A DNA stretch of 64,000 bases. Origin: Gnetum montanum (Eukaryota > Streptophyta > Gnetopsida > Gnetales > Gnetaceae). Made by a program: the position numbers and the translations under genes. The stretch is taken from the NCBI GenBank assembly GCA_015680685.1, contig MNCI01034026.1, positions 556,905-620,904 of the forward strand, in the 5' to 3' direction. Under the pieces are notes generated by a model. The model was not told the origin of the DNA, did not search any database, and worked only from the letters and a program-made list of their open reading frames with translations. Below are positions 21,406-33,200 of this stretch, in pieces; the stretch's first letter is position 1, and each line of letters opens with the position of its first letter.

Positions 21406-24400
21406 CCGCCTGGAAGTCCGCGCAGCCAGGCTCGTACATCGGCGTCTGCCCCATCGCGGCCACCGTCTCATACCAAGCCCGGCGCATCTGCTGGATAAGC
21501 TGCTGGGGGGAGGAGGTAGCCGCCTGAGAGAACACGGTGAGGTTCCGCGCCTTCCAAGCGAGCCAAAGTAAAAGCGCCGATCAAGAATCACCGTCGAATC
21601 GCCGCAGAGGGGGTCTTCTGCATGCGCGCCAAGTGGCGCGCATGCAGGGGCAATCATAAATGAAGTGGTTAAGAGTCTCAGGGTCGTGGCCACAACACAG
21701 ACATGTGGAGTCCTGCAAGACGCTGCGCTGCTGCAGGAACACACGTACGGGAAGCGTGGCAGATTTAAGCAGCCAAAGAAAGATTTTCACTTTTTCGGGG
21801 AGCTGCCCGCGCCAAACCGCCATCCAACCGTCTTCAGGAGGGTATTTAAGGGCCAAAAGGGCACGTGGCTCGAGGTGGAGCCAGTTCTTGTCCAGCATCC
21901 ACCGCACGTGCTGGCAGAGAGTCGACCAAGGCCTCGAGACATGCGAGCCAGAGATCCAGGGTGTGTACTTCCGGTGAACGATACGGCCCCACTGACTGCA
22001 CTCCCCCCGAGCCCGAGTGAGCTGACAGACCAGCCACTGCTACCCCATTGCACACTCGTCCTCGAACGTTGTGACCCCCAGCCCCCCCGCCGTACGAGGA
22101 TGGGCTGCGCAGTGCCAATTGACAAGGTGGATTTTGCTCCCCCCTTTTCCCCCCCGCCACAGGAAACCGCGAATCCGGGCGTTGATCTGGTGAATGATGG
22201 CCGCGGGGGGCACGGCGACCGCCGCCACAAAGCGCGTGGTGGCCGCAAGGATCCCAGTGGCCACGAGGAGACGGCCTTTGTGCGTGAGGAAATGGTTGGC
22301 CCAGTGATTGACGCGGTGCTCAAGCTTGGCCAGGAGGGGGGTCCAAGAATTGTTCCGCCCCCACTGGCACAGCGGGATGCCCAGGTAAGTGTCGGTGTGC
22401 TTCCCCGGTTGCACATCCAGAGTTTGGGTCACCCGAAGCCACACCTGCAGGTCCATATTAATGAAGTGTGCCACCGACTTGGTGCGGTTGATTTCAAGGC
22501 CTAACTCGGCGGCCAATCGGGACAGAGCCAGGTTGATACACTGGGCCTGCGGGACCGCCGCCCGGCAAAGAAGCATGGTGACGTCCGCGTAGTGCTCAAC
22601 GGGGCAAGCCACCCCCGCAATGTCAAGGCCCTCCACCCCCGAGGTGCTACAGTAGGACTGCATGAGGTCCATGGCAATGATGAAAAGCAAAGGAGACAGG
22701 GCGTCGCCCTGCCTCAGACCTCGACCAGGGGAGGAGAACCCCCAGAGCCGGCCCCCTACGTCAAAAGAGAACCCGGTGGAGGACTGGAGATGCACACACA
22801 GCCGGATAAAACCAGGGTCGAAACCTTTCCTATGCATGATATCACGAAGAGCCGCCCAACTAAGCGTGTCGTATGCCTTCGCGATATCCAGCTTGAGACA
22901 GAGTCCCGGAAACCCCGTGGTGCGGAGGGAGTGAATGACCTCCTGCATAAGAAGGACCTGGTCCTGGAGGGTCCTACCCTGGACGAAACCTGCCTGATTG
23001 TGGCCCACCAACCTAGGCAGGAGGGGGCCAAGGCGGTTGACTAGGAGTTTGGAGAAGATGCGGATGAGGACATTGCACACACCAATAGGGCGAAAGTGCT
23101 CTGGGCGTTGTGCATTCAGCTGCTTGGGGATGCAGATGATGCGTGAGCAATTGAGCTCGCGCCGCACCTGCCGTCTAGCCAGCATGACGTTAAAAGCATC
23201 CAGGAGATTGGGGCCCACAATGTCCAAAAAAGCTTTGAAGAACTCCAGGGACCAACCGTCCGGGCCCGGCACTTTACCACCGGGCATGTTGTTGATGGTG
23301 GTGGTCAATTCGGTCATGGAGAAGGGAGCCAGAAGGCACAGATTGTCCGTAGCCGTGAGCACCTTTGCCACAGGGACCGAGATGGGCCGGGTGGTGCGCT
23401 TGGCCCAAATCCTCGCCCAGTAGCCACAGAGCTCGTCCGCGATCCCCTACGGATCAGTAACCACCACCCCAGCCTGGGAATAGAGGCTGCGAATGTGGGT
23501 ATCGCCCTGGGTCTTGGCCATGGCGAAGAAGAACTTCATATGCCGGTCCCCCTCGCGGAGCCACCTAACCCAAGACCGCTACCACCAATAAAGCTCCTCC
23601 TCGTTGTCGAGACTCTGGATTTGGCGAAGGAGGCGCATCTCTTCCGTGTGCAGGTCCTCCCCATTCTCTTGCCGCGCCTGGATGCGTCCGAGCTGCGCCC
23701 GAGCCAACTTGTGGCTCGCTCGAAACGAAAACTTCTCCCCCACCGGGAGGGCCCGGATGGCCCACTTGAGCCGATGGAGGGCCTCTTTGAGGAAGGTCTG
23801 GGGGTCCACCCGACCCAGTCGGTAGTCGACCCAGACATCTTCCACCAGCGGGCGAAGCCACGGCTTGGCCAGCCACGAAGGTTCGAACCGAAAGAGGCAT
23901 GGGGCCCGGGGTGGGGACGGGCCAATGGACACCACGAGCGAGCGGTGGTCAGAAGCAGCCCTCTCCTACCCAGTCACGGTGATGGCGGCGCTAAGGAGCA
24001 GAGCGGAACTCACACACACCCGATCGATATGGGTGAGAACCTGGTGCACCCCCGCCGTCGGTTACACCAAGTGAAACGGCAGTTTGAAATAGGCAGATCA
24101 ACAAGAGACGAGCGCTCCAGGAACTCCATGAAATCAGGCACCCCCGAAGGGGGGGGCGGCCCCCCCAGATTTCTCCCAGGGGTACAAACACTGATTGAAG
24201 TTGCCAACAACCACCCAGGAGCTGTGGTCCGGCACCAGCGAGGCCACCTGATTCAGCTCCTGGAGCCGTAGCTCCCATGCCTGCACCCCATAGAAATTGG
24301 TCAGCCAAAATCCATGGGCATGGAAGTGAACCGTGATGGTCCACGAGGAGGCATCCACCAGATTAGAGGCTGGCCGAGCAAGAATAGCCAGGCCGCTGGC

Positions 24401-24586
24401 CCGGCCTTGGCAGGGGTGCAGGTACGTGGTCCAGTCCGTTCACTGGAGGTGACCGGACTCCGCAGCTTACAACTTGGTTTCCTGGAGATAGACCACGTCA
24501 CACGTTTCCTCTCGGACAATATTGCGCAGGGTATTTCGTTTATAGGGGGTACCCTGCCCCCTGCAATTCCAACTGAGAATCTTCAT
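21406..24586 (-). pseudogene. LINE ORF2: endonuclease, reverse transcriptase, zf-RVT
   Basis: Starts at 24586 with MKILSWNCRGQG. The APE-type endonuclease shows SWNCRG, LQETK, then VVVGNFNQC (usual GDFN, here Asn) and SDHRSL near 23940, the catalytic His motif. The RT at 23371-22040 has HNQAGFVQGR, LKLDIAKAYDTLSW (motif A), GLRQGDALSPLLF and HYADVTMLL, where the usual YADD has lost its second Asp. The zf-RVT part at 21840-21610 carries CLCCGH...H...C. Lesions: TAA at 24467-24469, a frameshift near 24140-24200 in a C/G run, TAG near 23577, a frameshift near 22040 and TGA near 21583. The protein nicks the target and copies the LINE RNA by target-primed reverse transcription. This copy is dead. 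Confidence 0.9.
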
Positions 24587-24688
24587 GTGCAACCAGAGGG
24601 GTGGCGCTGGTAGAACTCCCGTAAAGTCTGTTGTTGACCCAAGTCGATGTGACGCTGGGCTTGCCGTCCTCTGGATCGGGACGCGGTC

Positions 24689-25656
24689 NNNNNNNNNNNN
24701 NNNNNNNNNNNNNNNNNNNNNNNNNNNNNNNNNNNNNNNNNNNNNNNNNNNNNNNNNNNNNNNNNNNNNNNNNNNNNNNNNNNNNNNNNNNNNNNNNNNN
24801 NNNNNNNNNNNNNNNNNNNNNNNNNNNNNNNNNNNNNNNNNNNNNNNNNNNNNNNNNNNNNNNNNNNNNNNNNNNNNNNNNNNNNNNNNNNNNNNNNNNN
24901 NNNNNNNNNNNNNNNNNNNNNNNNNNNNNNNNNNNNNNNNNNNNNNNNNNNNNNNNNNNNNNNNNNNNNNNNNNNNNNNNNNNNNNNNNNNNNNNNNNNN
25001 NNNNNNNNNNNNNNNNNNNNNNNNNNNNNNNNNNNNNNNNNNNNNNNNNNNNNNNNNNNNNNNNNNNNNNNNNNNNNNNNNNNNNNNNNNNNNNNNNNNN
25101 NNNNNNNNNNNNNNNNNNNNNNNNNNNNNNNNNNNNNNNNNNNNNNNNNNNNNNNNNNNNNNNNNNNNNNNNNNNNNNNNNNNNNNNNNNNNNNNNNNNN
25201 NNNNNNNNNNNNNNNNNNNNNNNNNNNNNNNNNNNNNNNNNNNNNNNNNNNNNNNNNNNNNNNNNNNNNNNNNNNNNNNNNNNNNNNNNNNNNNNNNNNN
25301 NNNNNNNNNNNNNNNNNNNNNNNNNNNNNNNNNNNNNNNNNNNNNNNNNNNNNNNNNNNNNNNNNNNNNNNNNNNNNNNNNNNNNNNNNNNNNNNNNNNN
25401 NNNNNNNNNNNNNNNNNNNNNNNNNNNNNNNNNNNNNNNNNNNNNNNNNNNNNNNNNNNNNNNNNNNNNNNNNNNNNNNNNNNNNNNNNNNNNNNNNNNN
25501 NNNNNNNNNNNNNNNNNNNNNNNNNNNNNNNNNNNNNNNNNNNNNNNNNNNNNNNNNNNNNNNNNNNNNNNNNNNNNNNNNNNNNNNNNNNNNNNNNNNN
25601 NNNNNNNNNNNNNNNNNNNNNNNNNNNNNNNNNNNNNNNNNNNNNNNNNNNNNNNN
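24689..25656. other. Assembly gap (968 N)
   Basis: Run of N inside the LINE between the end of ORF1 and the start of ORF2. ORFs that appear to run through it are not evidence of a fused protein. The gap hides the ORF1 C-terminus, which in relatives carries a CCHC zinc knuckle. Confidence 0.99.
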
Positions 25657-26341
25657 GGGTGAACAAATCGGGTTCTCTGTGTGCCCCGGGGCGCCAGGGG
25701 GTCAGTGTGAGACCCCGGGCCCCGTAGAACCAAGGTCCGCCGAGAAGGACGGAGTCGCAGGCCTGCAGGGAGGGGAGGACGAAGAAAAGCAGGTCCTCCA
25801 AAAGGCTCCGGACGATCACGCCCTCCAGCTTCCACTGCTCCCTGACCCTACGCCGAATCAGGTCTAAACGGGGGCGGATCCCCCTGGAGACGAATCGACC
25901 GATGAGGCTCCATTCCATGGTGCGCACGCCATCAGTGGGGGGGGTACGGATGCGAAGGAGCAAGGTGTGGTTGGAACGGGAGTGGGCCTCGATGGCCCCG
26001 CGCGGAGCAGTGGGCGCCGGGGAAACCGCGGCCGCGCCAGCACCCGACCCCTGAGACTCCACATCCGAAGCCGTGGGGGTCCCGGCGCCACCTGTCGTGG
26101 TCGCCTGAGTCGCGGCCTCGGTTGCGGCCGCTGCAGGTACTACCGTGCTTGCAGCCGCCATAGTCGTGGCCGTCGCGACGACCGTAGCCGTCGTGGCCAT
26201 CGCGGCCGTCGCGGCCGTCGTAGCCGTTGCTGTCGGTGCTGTCGCGGTCGTGGCCGCCGTTGTTGCTGCTGGTGCCATTGCTGCTGCCGTCGTTGCTGCA
26301 ACTGCCGCCATTGCTGCTGCCGCCGTTGCTGCTACTGCCAT
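25657..26341 (-). CDS. LINE ORF1 (DUF4283-like RNA-binding protein), 5' part
   Basis: The first ATG inside the element is at 26341, 34 bp from its 5' end, and opens a frame that runs without a stop into the gap at 25657. Residues 1-70 are almost only Ala, Thr, Met, Val and Pro, encoded by GCN/ACN triplet repeats. From about residue 100, RSNHTLLLRIRTPP, MEWSLIGRFVSRGIRPRLDL, WKLEGVIVRSLLEDLLFFVL and LLGGPWFYGARGLTLTPWRP follow the pattern of the DUF4283 domain found in plant LINE ORF1 proteins, which bind the element's RNA. The frame is open back to 26506, but that part is host gag and lies outside the LINE. Confidence 0.75.
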
Positions 26342-26375
26342 TGTTGCTGCTGCCGCCGTTGCTGCTGCTGCCGTT

Positions 26376-26393
26376 GTTTCTTGATCAACTATT
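26376..26393. repeat. Target-site duplication of the LINE, right copy
   Basis: GTTTCTTGATCAACTATT, identical to 19742-19759. Reading from 19741 straight into 26394 restores the gag frame across the insertion point. Confidence 0.93.
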
Positions 26394-27330
26394 AAGAAGT
26401 GAGCACATGCAACATAAACAACTAAATGAAGCCACTCAAAAGAAACATAAGTGACTATGTGAAATAGCCAAAGGTCCCTCTTGGAAAATGAAAGATGATC
26501 CCCCATTACCTAGATACTTATAGCTAGACTGCTTTTGCTATTATCATCAACTACCTAGTCATGATACAAACTTCTACTTTGCACTGAAGGATGACCTAAA
26601 AAGGATGATAGGTAGAGGGGAACTGGTCTTAGATGCTTCTAACCTAATTCAACCACAAAACTAGTCAATGCAAGTCTACAAACACCCATTGAATGCCAAT
26701 GATAGTCCTTATGTTATTTTGGCATTCAACATTGATGACAATTAGAGACCTTCAAGAGAACCATTCATGATCCAAGTACCCCTTTACAATGAGAGAGCTT
26801 CTTCTTCTTCCCATAGCTCAAGATCTTCCTTTTTTGTGACAATACCATCACAAACACCTCCAAAAATACCTTTTTTCATCAAGGTTCCTAAGCATAATAT
26901 AACCTGAATAGTTGTAGCCCAACCAACTACACAATGACCCCTTGTGGTAGCCAATGCTACTGCCTCTTTCTTACAACTAGCAACTAACAATCAAAAACAT
27001 TTTAACCAACCAAAAGAGGAAGTATAGGAAAAAGCTTAAAATAAGGGAGACAAGCACATGGAGGCACAAAAGGAAGTGGGCCCACTGAAACCCACTTCCA
27101 TCTTGACTATACCCATGACCTGTCTTCTTCAACCAACAAGCCACAAAAGGATACTAAAGCCCACAACCAAAATAACAAAGAAGATCCATAGCCTAAAACT
27201 GAAGTTTGCCATTTGGAACACATGGAGGAAGTAAAACACAACTGGGGTGACAAGTCCATGGCCAATGAAAAAAACTTCCTTAGTGCAATGGATCAAGTTA
27301 AGCAATCCTTGAAGCAAAAAAATTACAACC
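26394..27330 (+). pseudogene. gag, 3' part and linker to protease (giant element)
   Basis: Continues the gag frame after the LINE: MQHKQLNEATQKKHK, then the zinc-knuckle-like region (DCFCYYHQLPSHDTNFYFAL near 26529-26590), matching YCHYHQLLGHSTDNYHAL at 39270-39320. The last Cys of a CCHC knuckle is not kept. After that come Pro-rich repeats with PFMIQVP and PFFIKVP (26762-26890), then a low-complexity linker. TAG/TAA stops are frequent. Confidence 0.7.
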
Positions 27331-27339
27331 TTAAGCTTA

Positions 27340-28190
27340 TATGAACTGATTATGACTTCTGCCATGCATTGTGAGGCACTAGTCAAAATGTTGATCTCCA
27401 TACCTATTAGTGAGGACATTCCTGCTAATGAGGAAGCCATTCATGCAATGATGATTCCTCCCTTACTAGGAGAAGACAAATCAACACCCTTAACTTTTCA
27501 TAATAGCAAAATTAAGGTTAATCCCTACAATGGCAAGGTGACTACAACCTCTCTATTCATAATCATATGCATAGGAAAATTTAACATACATCAAGTGCAT
27601 GTTGATGATGGAGCAACAACAAATGACATCCCATGCACCATTGTTGAACACTTGGGCTTAACTGAGCAAGTACAACCTATGACCACCATAGCTCTTAAGT
27701 CCTTCAGTGGATCAAGAGTTGTCATCAAGGGGTCTATCTCCTTAGATTTTGTAGCTAGAGAATAATTCCCTACCACTGCAAACTTCTTGATGAAAGAATA
27801 GACACCAGGATTCAACCTAATCCTTGAAAGACCTTGGCTAGCTCAATTACAAGCTATCTCTTCACCAATCCATTAAGAAATTCACCTTCCTTATTAGGGA
27901 GGTGAAATGATCATTCATGGTAACAACATGGCTCCCCTAGCTATCAATAACATGGGCATAGAATAGGGGTCTGAAGTGGAGCTTTAAGAAGAAGCTCCTA
28001 GCCATGAAGAGAAAAAACATAAGACAACCAATGATGATAATGAGAAGCAATGCGATACACTATGGGATGAACTCCCTTTTTAACATTTTAACTAAATGGA
28101 ATGGTGAATACAAGCTTGTGCAGAGTAGGCCTTACTCACTTCCTAATCTTGCAAATATTAGGAAGAGTCTACACAAGTTAGGTTTACCCT
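27340..28190 (+). pseudogene. aspartic protease region (giant Tat-like element)
   Basis: TLSLYELIMTSAMHCEALVK starts the region, and HQVHVDDGATTNDIP near 27590-27635 is the likely active-site loop (Asp-Asp-Gly-Ala in place of Asp-Ser/Thr-Gly). The second strand FNLILERPWLAQLQ lies near 27812-27852. The same block occurs at 40045-40620 with VHVDDGAATN and INLILGRPWLAQL. Processing of Gag-Pol is the expected role. Stops at 27763, 27799 and later break it. Open text ends near 28190 without joining an RT, which is about 21 kb further on in the present sequence. Confidence 0.65.
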
Positions 28191-28402
28191 AACCTTCCCA
28201 TGCCTTTATGACTTGAGACAATGGTAACCATATAGCCTAACTTTTCATTTACAATTTATTATATATGCAATTGATGTTTTACACTTTATGCAAAAATCCT
28301 AATGCATGTAGCCATAAATTTATTTGCATTGTTACCTATTTGTTACAACCTTTCATTATTATTATTTATGTTTTAAACATTAAAAAGCATCTCTTTCAAG
28401 AC

Positions 28403-28640
28403 ATTGTCCACTAAGACATAAAACTGGCACTATGGCTTGCTAAGAACTAAAACCAAAACTAAGGTCTGCTAAGGCCTAAAACTAGCACTAAGGTCCTACT
28501 AAGGCCTAAAACTAGCACTATGGTTTGCTATGACCTTAAACCAGCATTCTCGTCTACCAAGACATTAAACTAGAACCCATGTCCACTAAGATGTTAAACT
28601 AGCATTATGGCCCACCATAGCCTTGAACTAGCAATGTAGC
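28403..28640 (+). repeat. 30-bp minisatellite after protease
   Basis: About 8 degenerate units such as CTAAGGCCTAAAACTAGCAC and CTAAGATGTTAAACTAGCAT, each about 30 bp. Same family as at 12465, 38020, 41328, 48955 and 52800. Confidence 0.75.
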
Positions 28641-28966
28641 CACAATCATGCAATATAACCTATGCCTGTGATGGCCTAAAACTAGAAAATGTTCCTTATT
28701 ATATTTCCTTTTTTTTAGCCTATTATCGCATTGATTTAATGTTTCAACCAAAAAATATCAACATAGCCATTTACAAGGTTTACAACATTTACTACTATAA
28801 ATGCATATAGCCAAAATGGAACCAACATTTAAAATTAAAATTTCCATAAATACAACATGTAGTAATGATGCTAGAGAATAACCATCCATAATATAGCCTT
28901 GGCTAACCATAGCCATCAACACATAAACAAAAAAAAAATTCCAACAAGCTAAACTAAAGGAGGCTA
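28641..28966. other. AT-rich spacer, nothing recognised
   Basis: About 325 bp between the minisatellite and the stop of the opposite-strand gene. No ORF or clear repeat; it would hold the 3' untranslated part of that gene. Confidence 0.4.
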
Positions 28967-30558
28967 CTAAGTAGCATTTGGAGGAGGTGATGGTGGGTCA
29001 TTTCCACCCTCACCGCTAGGGCCACCAATGTCTTCTGAGACATAAAATGCAACATATATCCAATTAGTAAACCATAGCCAAGATCATGAATTAAAACCAA
29101 AAAACTAAAACATAAAATAGATCAAATCTATGGATATTTTGGTTCCATCACTTCTAAGGGGTAGATGGGAAAGGCCTTCCTCCAAACGATGAAGGATCTA
29201 GTCCTCTGTCATGTTGACCCAGTCAACATTTCCAAGATCAATGCCAAAAAGAATGTCAGATCTATCTATAGAAGTCCAAGTAGGAGGCTCATGAGTAACA
29301 ACAGTTATAACAGTCTCACCCATAATGGTAGTGATATGAAGAGTAAGGGATTGCTCCACCTTGAGAGTGCTTTCAAATAATTGATAAGCACTCTCTTCTT
29401 GGATCCCCTAAATGAACAACTCTCTCTTGTGTCATTCAACTAACTCTTCTTTAAGCCATTTTAGGTAAGCCCTACAATTAGCCTTATACTACTACTTGTG
29501 AGCCTTTTGTGTCTTGCCCCACTATAGGACCTAAGTACAATGATCCTTCTAGTCTTCAACCTTTTGAAAGATGAGGTTCCTTTGCATGTGTTGCTCCACC
29601 ATCTCCCATAGGACCACTACTTTACCTTAAACAACATGCCAATAGTGAGCCTATGTGATCTCCTTAGTCCATAACTCTCCCATTTTAGGCACTTTGGCTT
29701 TTAAAAATGCTTTATAGTCTCGAAGATCCCCAATTGTATCCTCCTACCTTTGAACCTTTTCCCTCAAGGCCACAACTTCCTCCCATATGGATTCATTAGA
29801 CCTATCTAGCTACCATGAAGCTTTTGTGCATGACATTGCTAAATTAATGGTAGTATCGTACAACTTCACAAGTACACTAGACACATCATAAGAAATCTAG
29901 GCAAAGAGTCTATCTCCATGTTCCTATCTAAGTCCCACTCCACAGATAGTATTACACAAAGCATAAAAGGAAACTATAAGATACAAACTCAAATAACCAT
30001 AATGCAAACAAAGCCTATAGCCAAAGCACATAAAATAGAATCCTTACCTATCTTAGGTGCAACCTAATGTAGTCAATCAATGATGTCCTTAGCCATCCCA
30101 CATAGGAACTCCACTTTGTCTAGAGTCTCTACCCCTGGTTTCACATGAAACTCAAGGATGGGAGCTTGCACTGATGGCTACTATAAGCATAACAATCATC
30201 AAAAGTTTAGGATGACAACCAAATGTAAGAAATACAATATAACAACAATATTAAGGCATAGGCATACCTAGCTCCTCCTCCTCTAGGATGATGGTGGGAG
30301 AGGTACCTAGTATCACATCATCAAACAAGGCATCTAGATCATCTATGCGTGCATTAGCAATTCCTTTAATCATGGGTTTCTTTAGGAGTTCCTCTACTAC
30401 ATGCCTTTGTTATGCCTCCACACCAGCTTGGGCTACTATAACCTAATTCTTGTCTATGACCATAGCACATAGAAAACCAATTAACACATGAAACCAAAGT
30501 AGCTATAAAATTTTAAAACATAAAATAGCCAAAGTTAAACAAGCATACCTATGACTAC

Positions 30559-31629
30559 CTGTTGTGATGGCTTAAGCTTAAACTTAAGCTTCTTTGGGGT
30601 AGGTTGATCTGATGCTAGGGGTGCCTCCTCCATGGGCCTTTTAAGTTTTTTTTTTGGCTATCCCTTTGGCTTCCATGCACCATTGTCTAGAATCCTCAGC
30701 ACTAGCAGGAAATAAGAGGGGCTCATTATCATCAGTACTGTCAGGATACTTGCACTACCTAACATCAAGATTCTTAGTGGTGATGGATAATGTCTCATCC
30801 ACATCCTCTAGTGGGTTCTAGGCATGCAATATTAAATAAATATGTTTTATCCAAGACTTAGAAAGTTTACTTGGATCTTGGAAAACCCATCTCCCATTCC
30901 TATACACCACCAAAAACTCCATAATCCTTTTTCGATAACCTACAAAAAATGCAAAGTGCATATGGATTATCGTAGAGATATCAACACAAAGCCTAAGAAT
31001 CTCCTCTTGAAGCCTAGTAGCTAAAGCATTAGCCTAATCAAATATGATGTCCTTCATCAAGACCTTCTTAAAGGTTCACCCTTGTGCTAGGCCAATCATC
31101 TTCTTTTGTGATAGTAGTTTGGGCAATGCATGACACCTAAATAAAGGATGTGATTCCTTTGCATTAAGGTTTGTGAAGCTATCCATCGATATTCCAAAGT
31201 GGCCCATGCTAGCACCAAGCCACTCTATAACTTCCTCATGATGGCCTGATTCTCTCACTATCCTAGTAGGAACCTTAGCCCCATCAATAGGGACCCTAAA
31301 TAAGTCATGAAATAGGCTAGCACCTATGTCAATGTTTACCTTAACACCTTGGATGATGGTGCTAAAGTGACTGACTTCCTCATCGAAGGAGTTAATAACA
31401 TGCAACATCTCCACAACAGGGATGGAAGGAATAGGTGCCATAAATACATCAAGCAAACCTACATGCTAGATGTTTTCTTGAACATATCCAGGCACCTATC
31501 CCCTTAGCCACTCCTATGCTGATGTCACATCACCAAACTTTAGGATGAAGGTTTCCTCATGACATGAACATGAAATTAGTATAGTGACATCAGCTAAGGT
31601 GGAATGTCTTACACAGCAATAACCAAAGG
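30559..31629 (-). pseudogene. Largest exon of the opposite-strand gene
   Basis: About 1.07 kb in one frame, with stops only at sites one transition from Trp or Gln, plus one single-base slip in an A-run near 30645. Its open core is 31456-31076 (126 codons). Conserved-looking phrases: FDEEVSHFSTIIQGVKVNID, HFGISMDSFTNLNAKESHPL and MEFLVVYRNGRWVFQDPSKL. The end is basic (PKKLKFKLKPSQQ), like a nuclear localisation signal, and stops exactly at a splice-donor-like GTAGT. Confidence 0.6.
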
Positions 31630-32556
31630 CTTGCATTCATATGAGTAATTTCAATAACCAAGAAGAATAATAAAACACTAGAAGCCATATTTTTACCTTT
31701 ACTTTTCTTCTATGATGTGAAGGTTTCAGTTACAAGGGTCTAATCCATGCCATTGGCATCTACCCACCAACTATGCATCGTCTTATCATCCTTGCACTTC
31801 TTGTATACCATGTTGCACCTAGTGGCATATACATTAAAGTCCCCTCTTAACTATTTATACACAAAAACTCTAATTTTGAAACTCTTGGTGAATTCATCCA
31901 AAAGCAGGTTTAGCGACTACCAAGATTTGGTCATTAACAATCAAACCCTACTCGTTGACCTTGTACCTGTAAGAAGTAAAATTAATGAAGTTAAGTACAG
32001 AAGTTCAGCCAAAATCATAAAAAACATTACAATAACCATGTTTACCCTTGTAGATGATACATAGTTCCAGGAGGATTCTGGAATAGTGTGTGGGCTCTAT
32101 GTGCCACCATTAGAGTATTATTAGTATTATACTAACTATACTCTAGCATCATCTAGATATCTAATAGATAGTGTGAACTTACAGCATCTAAAGGTCCCCC
32201 TATGGTCTTAGGAATTGATTTATTAGTAATATACCTAGTAATTAGTCCTGATGCCTAAGGCAATAGGGTCTCCACAACAACCTTGACTACATTCGTGGAC
32301 AAGTGTGATGACAACATCACACTGAAGTTCTTTAGGAAGTAGGCAAGGAAGTCCCTTACCCCAGGCCAAAACCACAACAAAAGCTTCCCAAGAGGCATGC
32401 CATGTGGTGGAGGATTGGTCTTGGGATGACCAGTGTAGCACAAAATGCCTATTAGCTCCACTATAATGAGAATAGGGCTCAAGAAGACCTTGCATAAAAC
32501 AAAGAAAAAACATTGTGACCAATTAGAATTTCTTAATGAGTTTGGAAAACATCCTA

Positions 32557-33200
32557 GTCACAGGTGAAATTAGCCTTTGTAAAAAGCTCTAAGGTGTCTA
32601 TCTAATAAGCTTAAGGAATTCAACAAAAAGGCACTATTACAACCTTTTAAAGAAAAATCATTATTGCATATTAAAGTTACTTAGCAAATTTAGATAGAAC
32701 ATCTGGTCAGAGGAGAAATTAGGCTCTATAAAAATGTCTAAGGTGTTTTTTTGAATTAGCCTAAGTAATTTCTTCACAACTTTACATAACCCTCCATTAT
32801 AATCAATTGGAATTTCTTTACAAATTTAGAGAAAACTTCCTAAGTCAGAGTTGAAATTAGCTTCTGTAAAAGGCTCTTAGGTGTTTATCTAATAAGCTTA
32901 AGAAATTCCATAAAAAGGCACTATTACAACCTTTCAAAATAGAAGCATTATGGCCTATTAGAGTTACTTAGCAAATTTAGATAGAATGTCTAGTCAGAGG
33001 TGAAATTAGCCTCTATAAAAAGCTCTAAGATGTTTTTCTAAATTAGCCTAAGTAATTTCATCACAACCTTGCATAACCTTGCATTATGACCAATTGGAAT
33101 TTCTTTACAAATTTAGAGAAAACTCCCTAAGTTAGAGGTGAAATTAGCTTTTGTAAAAATCTCTTTGGTATTTATCTAAATTAGCTTGAGAAATGCCATA
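32557..33200. repeat. Dimeric tandem repeat (149 + 138 bp) in the large first intron
   Basis: The phrase GTCAGAGGTGAAATTAGCC and variants starts at 32557, 32706, 32844, 32993 and 33131. Spacings alternate 149, 138, 149, 138 bp, so the repeating unit is a 287-bp dimer. It lies in the intron between the first and second exons of the opposite-strand gene. Confidence 0.75.

Larger units (their letters stand above)
19760..26375 (-). mobile_element. Near full-length L1-type LINE
   Basis: Non-LTR retrotransposon on the minus strand, GC-rich against its AT-rich host element. Read 5' to 3' (26375 to 19760) it has a short 5' end, ORF1 with a triplet-repeat start, an assembly gap, ORF2 (endonuclease, RT, zf-RVT), a long C-terminal extension, a GC-rich 3' end and a poly(A) tail seen as T-run 19758-19767. 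The flanking 18-bp duplications are identical. About 6.6 kb, including 968 N of probably estimated size. ORF2 has few but definite lesions, so it is a young but inactive copy. Confidence 0.93.

Noticed and set aside
24467-26506. Single 679-codon minus-strand ORF across the gap
   Set aside because: It runs through 968 N and starts in host gag outside the LINE. ORF1 really starts at 26341 and ORF2 at 24586.
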